A DNA stretch of 50,345 bases from Propionibacterium sp. (lineage in GTDB: Bacteria; Actinomycetota; Actinomycetes; Propionibacteriales; Propionibacteriaceae), in contig JAAYTZ010000047.1 of assembly GCA_012517965.1 (NCBI GenBank), positions 1 to 50,345 on the forward strand. Reading direction: 5' to 3'. The stretch's first letter is position 1. Each line of letters begins with the position of its first letter. Below, piece after piece: positions 44,199 through 50,345 of this stretch. The notes under the pieces were generated by a model that made no database searches, was not told the DNA's origin, and was given only the letters and a program-made list of their open reading frames with translations. A program made the position numbers and the translations under genes.

Positions 44199-44261
44199 GA
44201 CCCACTCCTCCACGATCGGCTGCCCGCTGACCCGGCTGGCGGCGACCACCGCCCGGCCAGC

Positions 44262-44267
44262 ACCCTA
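44262..44267 (-). promoter_or_regulatory. -10 box of glmU
   Basis: TAGGGT on the minus strand, in the 75-bp gap after the DUF5671 gene, giving glmU its own leader with a ribosome binding site. Confidence 0.45.
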
Positions 44268-44273
44268 CCCGGC

Positions 44274-46079
44274 TCACCGGCCGGCGGACCGCCCGTCGCC
44301 GAGGTCCACGCTCAGCACCCGGAGCCCCGCGGCGTCCGCGACGACCAGGAGGTCCTCGCCGGCATGACCGTCGAGCGCGGCCAGGACGGCGTCGGCGTCC
44401 CACGCCGGCGCGGGCGCGTCGAGCCGCACCCAGCCCTCGACCCGCGCGCCGGTGGCGCGGACCAGCCGCCGCTCGAGGTCCGGGTCGTCGACGCCGACCA
44501 GGACGATCGAGCGGGGTCCGGCCGGCTGGCCGGCGGTGACGGTGCGGGCGCGGTCGCTGCGGAACACCGTCCCGTGGTAGGCCGACACCGCCGCCGTCGC
44601 CACCAGGACGCCGAGGCCGTAGCGCGCCTCGCGCACCGTCGACGCGCCCGGGGCTCCCGAGACGAGGTCCTGGAAGAACGTCAGGGCCACCGCGATGAGG
44701 GCGACGACGGCCGCCACCCCGGCGACGCCGAAGAGCAGGACGAGGAACACGCGGCGGGTGAGGGAGGCCGCTTCCGGGCCGGGGGCGGCGGCGACCGCAG
44801 CCCTGATGCGCCGCCAGTACAGCCACCACACGGGGACGCCGACCGCCAGCAGCGTCCCGGCGGCCAGCGCGGTGTTGCGGACGGTCAGGCCGACATCCTC
44901 CCCGGGGGTGGCGGCCTCGATGAGCGCCACCAGGATCGTGCCGACCCCGAACGCGGCGGCGATCAGCGCGATGCCCGCCATGAGGTACTCGTAGACGCGC
45001 CGCACCTCGCCGCGGGTGGGCCCGTCGGGGCGCGGACCGGCGGCGACGGCGTCCGGCTCGGGGGTGGCCGCCTCGTCGCCGGCCGGGCGCCGGGCGCCCG
45101 CTGCCCCGAGCACCCAGCGGTGGTAGCCCCAGACAGCCACCCCGGCGAGGAAGGCGACCACCTCGAAGGCGGCGCTCTCGAAGTGCTCGGACGCCGTACG
45201 CCCGAGCCGGTCGCCCACCAGCCACACCAGGACGCTCCACAGCAGGCGGCTCGCGGCGACGAGCGCCATCACGAGGCCGCCACCGACGCCGACAGGCAGG
45301 ACGTAGGCGAGCCAGAGGGTGCTGCGCGGCAACCGGACGCCGTCGGCCAGCCAATAGACCCCCCACACCAGCGCCCCGGACAGCAGCAGCCCCACCCCCT
45401 CGGCGAGGCCCGAGCCGTACCGGACGACGTCGGGGCGCAACACCAGGTCGAGCAGGATGCCCAGGGTCGTCACCAGTCCGGCCAGGGTGAAGACGAGCCC
45501 GACGAGGGAGCCGAGCAGGACGTGCGGCGTCCCGCGGCGGTGATCGAGGCTGCGCCGGGCGGCCACCCAGTGCCCGAGCCACAGGGCGCCCCAGGCGAGC
45601 AGCGAGCCGGCGGCGGCGGCGTCCGGGCGGGACTCCTGGACGGCGGCGACGACCAGCCGCTGTAGCGACGTCGCGGCGACGAAGACGCCGGTGAGGGCTG
45701 TGAGGGTGAGGTAGGCGGCGAACAGGGTCGAGTCGCGCTCGGCGGTGTCGGTGCGGTGGCGGCGCCAGGTCCACCAGGCGAGCGCGGCGGCCAGCGGCAG
45801 CCCGACGAAGACGAAGGCGAGCGCCTGGGCGAGTTGGTAGGCGTCGTCCTCCCAGGGCTCGGACCGGGCGCCGAACAGGCGTCCGAGCAGTTCGGCGAGC
45901 CCGACCGCCGCGACCACGAACAGGGCGAACAGCAGCACGTACTGGAAGAAGCGCCGGACGCTGCGCGCATCGATGCCGTCGTGGCCCCGGCCGCGGCGCC
46001 GGGCGGCCGACACGACGAGGACCAGCAGTCCGACGACGAGGGCCAGCCCGAAGATGGCCCCCAGGATCCCGCTCACCAT
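44274..46079 (-). CDS. DUF5671-type multi-pass membrane protein
   Basis: A protein of 601 residues. About twelve hydrophobic helices are arranged as repeated blocks beginning RRFFQYVLLFALFVVAAVGLAELL and RRVYEYLMAGIALIAAAFGV, the DUF5671 pattern of a Y/F-rich first helix after a basic turn. The last 90 residues are soluble and may form a small alpha/beta domain (IVLVGVDDPDLERRLVRATG). Function is unknown. The ATG has a GAGGAG ribosome binding site. It is divergent from the Wadjet genes, and the 189-bp gap holds both promoters. Confidence 0.75.
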   Translation of the reverse strand: MVSGILGAIFGLALVVGLLVLVVSAARRRGRGHDGIDARSVRRFFQYVLLFALFVVAAVGLAELLGRLFGARSEPWEDDAYQLAQALAFVFVGLPLAAALAWWTWRRHRTDTAERDSTLFAAYLTLTALTGVFVAATSLQRLVVAAVQESRPDAAAAGSLLAWGALWLGHWVAARRSLDHRRGTPHVLLGSLVGLVFTLAGLVTTLGILLDLVLRPDVVRYGSGLAEGVGLLLSGALVWGVYWLADGVRLPRSTLWLAYVLPVGVGGGLVMALVAASRLLWSVLVWLVGDRLGRTASEHFESAAFEVVAFLAGVAVWGYHRWVLGAAGARRPAGDEAATPEPDAVAAGPRPDGPTRGEVRRVYEYLMAGIALIAAAFGVGTILVALIEAATPGEDVGLTVRNTALAAGTLLAVGVPVWWLYWRRIRAAVAAAPGPEAASLTRRVFLVLLFGVAGVAAVVALIAVALTFFQDLVSGAPGASTVREARYGLGVLVATAAVSAYHGTVFRSDRARTVTAGQPAGPRSIVLVGVDDPDLERRLVRATGARVEGWVRLDAPAPAWDADAVLAALDGHAGEDLLVVADAAGLRVLSVDLGDGRSAGR

Positions 46080-46256
46080 GACTCCTCGCTCCCTGGCTCC
46101 GGGCGCGCCCTGTCGGCGCGGCCGGTGGCCCGACACCAGCCTCGCGGTCGACGGCCCCTCGGGGAAGGGGCCGGGGCAGCCCCGCCCCGGAATCGCCGGG
46201 ACGCCGGCGGCATCGGCGCCGGCGAGATGCTCCGCAGCGCCCACGACCTCGCCCCG

Positions 46257-46262
46257 TAGGGT
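46257..46262 (+). promoter_or_regulatory. -10 box for a leaderless Wadjet transcript
   Basis: TAGGGT ends 6 nt before the GTG of jetA at 46269. No ribosome binding site is seen. Confidence 0.55.
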
Positions 46263-46268
46263 GACCCC

Positions 46269-47744
46269 GTGGCAACGCAGGACCGCGTGGTGGGCCGGGC
46301 GGCGTTCCTGCGGCGGATGCGGGAGTCGGACGCCGGTCTCGCGCTGTTGCGGGCCGACCTGTTCCCCGTGCTCGCGGCGGTGCTGGCCGAGCACCTCGGC
46401 GGCACGCAGCGCGTCCGGCCCGCGGTGGAGTTCCTCGACCTCCTGACGGTCGACCTCGACCTGTTGCGCGACGCGGGCTTCGACCTGCCCCGCTCCGCAC
46501 CGGAGTACCTGACCGACTGGGTCCGCCAGGGGATCCTCGTGCGGCGTGCCGGCGAGGCGCGCGAGGAGACCGTCGAGCTGTCCCCCGCCGCGCAGGTCGC
46601 GGTGCGCTTCGCGTCGGGTCTCGCGTCGCAGCGCTCGGCCGTCACGTCGTCGCGGCTGGCGAACGTCTCCGACCTGCTGGCGCGGCTGGCCCGCGAAACC
46701 GACCCCGAGCAGTCCACCCGGCTGACCGCGCTTCGGGAGCAGCGCGACGCGCTCGACGCCGAGATCGCCGCCGTCGAGGAGGGCCGCTTCACCCCGCTCG
46801 CGGAGGAGGTCGCCCGCGAGCAACTGGCCGAGATCCTGCGGCTGGCTTCCGAGATCCCCGGCGACTTCGCCCAGGTCAGCGACGACCTCGAGCGCCTCAA
46901 CCACGGCCTCCGCGAGCGCATCATCAACCAGAAGGGCACGCGCGGCGACGTCCTCGACGAGGTGTTCGCCGGCGTCGACCTCATCGAGGAGTCGGACGCC
47001 GGCCGCACGTTCCGCGCCTTCCACGATCTCGTCCTGGACGCCGAGCGCGCCTCCGCCTTCGACGCCGCGGTCGCCGGGGTGCTGTCCCGCCCCTTCACCG
47101 GGACCGTCGCGCCCGACGACCTCGCGTTCCTGCGCCGCCTGCTCACCACCCTGCAGCAGGAGAGCACCCAGGTGCGCTCGGTGATGACCGGCTTCTCGCG
47201 CAGCCTGCGCCGGTTCGTCGAGAGCCGCGCCTACCACGAGCACCGGCGCCTGGCGGACGCCCTGGCGGCGGCCTCGTCGGCCGCCCTGGAGGCCGCCCGC
47301 GTGGTGCGGCCGTACGACCCGGTCGGGTACACCCTCGACGCCAGTTCGATCCCCCTGTCGTCGATCGGGGGCTGGACGCTGCACAACCCGGCGGATGTCC
47401 GCACGGCGGAGCCGGTCGCGTCCCGCCCGAGCGGGGAACTCGACCTGGCGGCCCTGCGACGCCAGGTCCGGGAGAGCGAGATCGACTTCGCCGAACTGCG
47501 GCAGGCGGTCGTGGCCGCCGTCGACCGGCTCGGGCCGGTCACGGTGGGGCGAGTGCTGGCCGACCATCCCGCGTCGCAGGGGCTCGCGTCCGTGGTCGGA
47601 CTGCTGCTGCTCGCGGACGCCGCTGGCACCCGCGTGCCCGGCGACGAGGAGCTCTCGTGGACCAGCGACGCAGGCGCGACGCGGACTGTCAGAACCGGCC
47701 GCTACCTTTTCGATCACGTCCCGAGCGATTGGAGGGTGCGATGA
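46269..47744 (+). CDS. jetA: Wadjet system protein JetA (DUF3375)
   Basis: A protein of 491 residues. It is helical throughout, with an N-terminal winged-helix-like part (FLDLLTVDLDLLRDAGFDLP) and the RLTALREQRDALDAEIAAVEEG segment typical of DUF3375, the kleisin-type subunit of the MukF-like JetABCD complex. Wadjet is an SMC-type machine that senses and cleaves circular plasmids by loop extrusion. The gene order DUF3375 - DUF4194 - ATPase fits a type I system. Its stop overlaps the jetB ATG. Confidence 0.92.
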   Translation: MATQDRVVGRAAFLRRMRESDAGLALLRADLFPVLAAVLAEHLGGTQRVRPAVEFLDLLTVDLDLLRDAGFDLPRSAPEYLTDWVRQGILVRRAGEAREETVELSPAAQVAVRFASGLASQRSAVTSSRLANVSDLLARLARETDPEQSTRLTALREQRDALDAEIAAVEEGRFTPLAEEVAREQLAEILRLASEIPGDFAQVSDDLERLNHGLRERIINQKGTRGDVLDEVFAGVDLIEESDAGRTFRAFHDLVLDAERASAFDAAVAGVLSRPFTGTVAPDDLAFLRRLLTTLQQESTQVRSVMTGFSRSLRRFVESRAYHEHRRLADALAAASSAALEAARVVRPYDPVGYTLDASSIPLSSIGGWTLHNPADVRTAEPVASRPSGELDLAALRRQVRESEIDFAELRQAVVAAVDRLGPVTVGRVLADHPASQGLASVVGLLLLADAAGTRVPGDEELSWTSDAGATRTVRTGRYLFDHVPSDWRVR

Positions 47745-48406
47745 GTCAGCGCGGTCCGCGGCGCGCCTACCCGGACGTGTTTCCGGCGCCGGCGGCGTCC
47801 GATTCCACGATCCCGGACGCCGCCGCCGGGCTCACCGAGGGCGACCACGGGCGCCTGCCCGACGGCACCCGCCGCGCGCTCGTCCAGCTGCTCCGGGGGC
47901 CGTACGTCAATCGCGCGCGGCACCCGCGGCTGTGGCCGAGCCTCATCGCCGACGAGGCGGCGATCCGGGAACGGCTGGGCGACCTGTTCCTGGAGTTGGT
48001 GCTCGACCGCGAGGCCGGGCTGGCGTTCGTGCGCAACATGACGTCGGCCGAGGCCGACCTGCCGCGCGTGATCCGCTCGACGCCGTTGACCCTCGTCGAC
48101 ACGGTGATCGTGCTGTTCCTGCGCGACCGGCTGCTGCGCGCCGCGGCGTCCGACCGGCGGGTGTTCGTGGGCCGCGACGAGATCGACGACGCCACCAGCG
48201 TCTACCGCGCGGCCAGCGGCTCGGACGCCGTGGGTTTCGCCCGGCGGGTGAACGCGTCGATCGAGAAGCTGAAGAACGCCAACGTGCTGCTGGGCACCGG
48301 CGAGGAGGAGCGGTACGAGGTGTCGCCGATCCTGGGCATGGTGTTCGACGCCGACGAGGTGCTCGCCGTCACGGCCGAACTCCGCGCCTTGGCGGGGGCG
48401 TCGTGA
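47741..48406 (+). CDS. jetB: Wadjet system protein JetB (DUF4194)
   Basis: A protein of 221 residues. RRALVQLLRGPYVNRARHPRLW and LGDLFLELVLDREAGLAFVRN are DUF4194 blocks, the MukE-like KITE subunit that binds JetA. The ATG at 47741 overlaps the jetA stop (ATGA) and has GGAGG 6 nt upstream. Earlier in-frame starts lie inside jetA and are rejected. Confidence 0.92.
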   Translation: MSQRGPRRAYPDVFPAPAASDSTIPDAAAGLTEGDHGRLPDGTRRALVQLLRGPYVNRARHPRLWPSLIADEAAIRERLGDLFLELVLDREAGLAFVRNMTSAEADLPRVIRSTPLTLVDTVIVLFLRDRLLRAAASDRRVFVGRDEIDDATSVYRAASGSDAVGFARRVNASIEKLKNANVLLGTGEEERYEVSPILGMVFDADEVLAVTAELRALAGAS

Positions 48407-50345
48407 TCGCGCCTGGGCAGCACCGGCTGGTTCGCCTCCAGCTCGTCAACTGGGGCACGTTCCACGGCTACTTCGACCTGCCGGTGCCGCGTTCGGGCCT
48501 GCTGGTGACCGGCCCCTCGGGGTCGGGGAAGTCGTCGCTGCTGGACGCGCTGGCGTCCGTGCTCGTGCAGCCGCGCTGGCTGCAGTTCAACGCCGCAGCC
48601 CAGGAGGGGGGTGTGGCCGACCGGTCGCGCACGCTGGTGTCGTACGTGCGCGGCGCCTACAAACGCGAGGCCGACGGAACGACCGGAGAGGTGTCCACCA
48701 CGTTCCTGCGGCCGGGGGCGACGTGGAGCGCGGTCGCGCTGACGTTCGACGACGCCGCTGGGCGCGTCACCACGGTGCTGCGGCTGTTCCACCTGCCGCG
48801 GGGCACCACGGCCGCCGGCGACCTCGCGAGCGTGTTCTGCCTGGCCGAGGAGCCGGTCGACCTGCTCGCCCTGGAGCCGTTCGCGAAGGACGGCCTCGAC
48901 CAGCGCCGCCTCAAGGCCGCCCACCCCGGGTGGTCGGTGCAGACCACCTACTCCGCGTTCTCGCCGCGCCTGCAACGGCGGCTGGGGCTCGCCAGCGACC
49001 AGGCGCAGCGGCTGCTCCACAAGACCCAGTCGGCGAAGAACCTCACGAGCCTCGACACGCTGCTGCGCGAGTTCATGCTCGACCAGCCCGACACGTTCGA
49101 CCTGGTCACCTCGGCCACCGAGCAGTTCCACGAACTGGCCGCGGCGCACGCGTCCGTGGTGGACGCCCGGCGGCAGAAGGAGGCGCTGGCCCCCCTGCGG
49201 CCGCTCGACGGCGAACGGGCCCACTGGCTCGCCGAACGCGACGCGCTGGCCGGCGAGCAGCGGCACCTGGAGACCGTCCGGCTGGCCCGCCAACTGGAGG
49301 CCACGGCGGCCGAGTTGGCGCAACTGGAGACGCGCCTGGAGCGGCTGGCGGCCGAGGTGTCGGCGGCGGACGCGGCGGAGCACGCGCGCCGCGACGACCG
49401 AGACGCCGCCTGGCGCCTGGTGGAGGGCCGCGGCGGCCGCGAGCTCGAGGCACTCGAGCGGGAGGCGGCGGCGCTGCGCGCCACGGTGGCGCAGCGCGCC
49501 CAGGTGCGGCGCCAGGTGCAGGCCACCGCGGACGCCGTGGGCCTGGCCCTGCCGCCGGGCGAAGCGGGGTGGGTCGCCTTCGTGGCGGAGGCGGAGGCCG
49601 CGGCCGCAGCGCTGGCCGAGGACGAGGACGCCAGGGAGGCCCGCCACCGTCTCAGCGGCGAGCATGCCGACGCCCGCGACCGGGTCCGCCGGATCGAGGG
49701 CGAACTGCAGGCGCTGCGCCTGCAGCGCTCGGGACTGGAGCAGCCACTGGTGTCGCTGCGCGACGCCCTGGTGGCGGCCACCGGGGCGCCGTCCGAGCGG
49801 CTGCCGTTCGCGGGCGAGCTCATCGAGGTGCGTCCCGACGAGGCCGCCTGGACGGGCCCGATCGAGCGCATCCTGCGGTCGCTGGCGCGCACCCTGCTGG
49901 TTCCCGACGATCTGTACCCCCACGTGAGTTCCCTCGTCGACGAGCGGTCGCTGGGCCTGCGGCTGCTCTACGCGCGGGTGCCGGCCCGCGTCGACGAGGT
50001 GCCCGAACGGGCCGACCCCCGCTCGCTGGTGCACAAGGTGACGGTGGCGGCGTCCGAGCACGGGGCGTGGCTGGCGGCCGAACTGGCCCGGCGGTTCGAC
50101 TACGCCTGCGTCGACTCGGTCGCGGCCCTGCGGGGCGTGACGCGGGGGGTCACCCGCGCGGGGCAGGTGCGGCACTCCGAGGTGCGGCACGAGAAGGACG
50201 ACCGGACGGCGGTCGACGACCGCCGCCACTGGGTGCTGGGGTCGTCCCGGACGGCGCGGCAGGAGGCCCTGCTGGCCGCGTTGGCCGAGGCGCAGGGCGC
50301 CGAGGCGGCCGCGCGAGCGGCCCGCGACGCCGCCGAGGCCGCGCG
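48403..50345 (+). CDS. jetC: Wadjet SMC-like ATPase JetC (partial, runs off the window)
   Basis: At least 647 residues are present and the frame is open to the edge. GPSGSGKSSLLDAL (37-50) is the Walker A of SbcC/MukB-like ATPases, and long Ala/Glu/Leu-rich coiled coils follow from about residue 240. A hinge-like region lies near 440-600. JetC hydrolyses ATP to extrude DNA loops. The GTG overlaps the jetB stop (GTGA). The JetD nuclease is expected beyond the edge. Confidence 0.92.
   Translation, partial: MIAPGQHRLVRLQLVNWGTFHGYFDLPVPRSGLLVTGPSGSGKSSLLDALASVLVQPRWLQFNAAAQEGGVADRSRTLVSYVRGAYKREADGTTGEVSTTFLRPGATWSAVALTFDDAAGRVTTVLRLFHLPRGTTAAGDLASVFCLAEEPVDLLALEPFAKDGLDQRRLKAAHPGWSVQTTYSAFSPRLQRRLGLASDQAQRLLHKTQSAKNLTSLDTLLREFMLDQPDTFDLVTSATEQFHELAAAHASVVDARRQKEALAPLRPLDGERAHWLAERDALAGEQRHLETVRLARQLEATAAELAQLETRLERLAAEVSAADAAEHARRDDRDAAWRLVEGRGGRELEALEREAAALRATVAQRAQVRRQVQATADAVGLALPPGEAGWVAFVAEAEAAAAALAEDEDAREARHRLSGEHADARDRVRRIEGELQALRLQRSGLEQPLVSLRDALVAATGAPSERLPFAGELIEVRPDEAAWTGPIERILRSLARTLLVPDDLYPHVSSLVDERSLGLRLLYARVPARVDEVPERADPRSLVHKVTVAASEHGAWLAAELARRFDYACVDSVAALRGVTRGVTRAGQVRHSEVRHEKDDRTAVDDRRHWVLGSSRTARQEALLAALAEAQGAEAAARAARDAAEAA

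Overview
The window is about 70% G+C, almost fully coding, and looks like the chromosome of an Actinomycetota. The evidence is the gene order mfd - mazG - lipoprotein - eno - ftsB/divIC - DUF501 - ppx with pth - rplY - prs - glmU close by (the order known from Mycobacterium), an XRE regulator overlapping an HbhA-like gene, and many apparently leaderless genes with a TANNNT box 6-7 nt before the start codon. A Propionibacteriaceae-like host is my guess only.

Layout. 1-6.5 kb: end of an unknown gene, a serine hydrolase and an alpha/beta hydrolase in an overlapping pair, a wreck where a truncated glutaredoxin meets the back half of an ABC exporter permease, a lipoprotein, and a GH13 branching-enzyme-type gene. 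6.6-10.4 kb: XRE regulator with an HbhA-like coiled-coil protein, divergent from the kup K+ transporter, then msrA. 10.4-13.7 kb: an accessory island lodged in the 3' end of msrA. It holds a small membrane protein gene and a compact restriction-modification-repair module (putative REase, C5 methyltransferase, Vsr) bounded by exact 24-bp copies of the msrA tail. 13.7-24 kb: CDF metal exporter, S9 peptidase, lipoprotein, orphan D12 adenine methyltransferase, zinc metallopeptidase, NUDIX hydrolase, Bax-inhibitor-1 protein, a RecQ helicase with a phosphoribosyltransferase-like tail, and an odd tRNA with a UAA anticodon but a short variable loop. 24-39 kb: the conserved ppx-to-mfd backbone, interrupted by a four-gene selenium/sulfur-trafficking cassette (yedE, yedF, cysteine desulfurase, DUF3343) and a carbohydrate ABC transporter. 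39-40.6 kb: about 1 kb without a credible gene, with three GTTGC...GCAAC palindromes and a 9-bp tandem repeat, leading into a solitary HTH plus degenerate nucleotidyltransferase-like protein. 40.6-46 kb: pth, rplY, prs, a glmU lacking its acetyltransferase catalytic end, and a large DUF5671 membrane protein. 46.3 kb to the end: jetA, jetB and the start of jetC of a Wadjet anti-plasmid system that runs off the edge.

The clearest lead to something little described is the msrA-embedded island. Three versions of the msrA tail sit in a row, vsr ends in frame with the last eight msrA residues, no integrase is visible, and the host's over-represented word GGACGCC/GGCGTCC nearly disappears inside it. 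Second-rank leads are the class-I-shaped UAA tRNA, the truncated GlmU, and the solitary HTH-nucleotidyltransferase gene with its array of palindromes.
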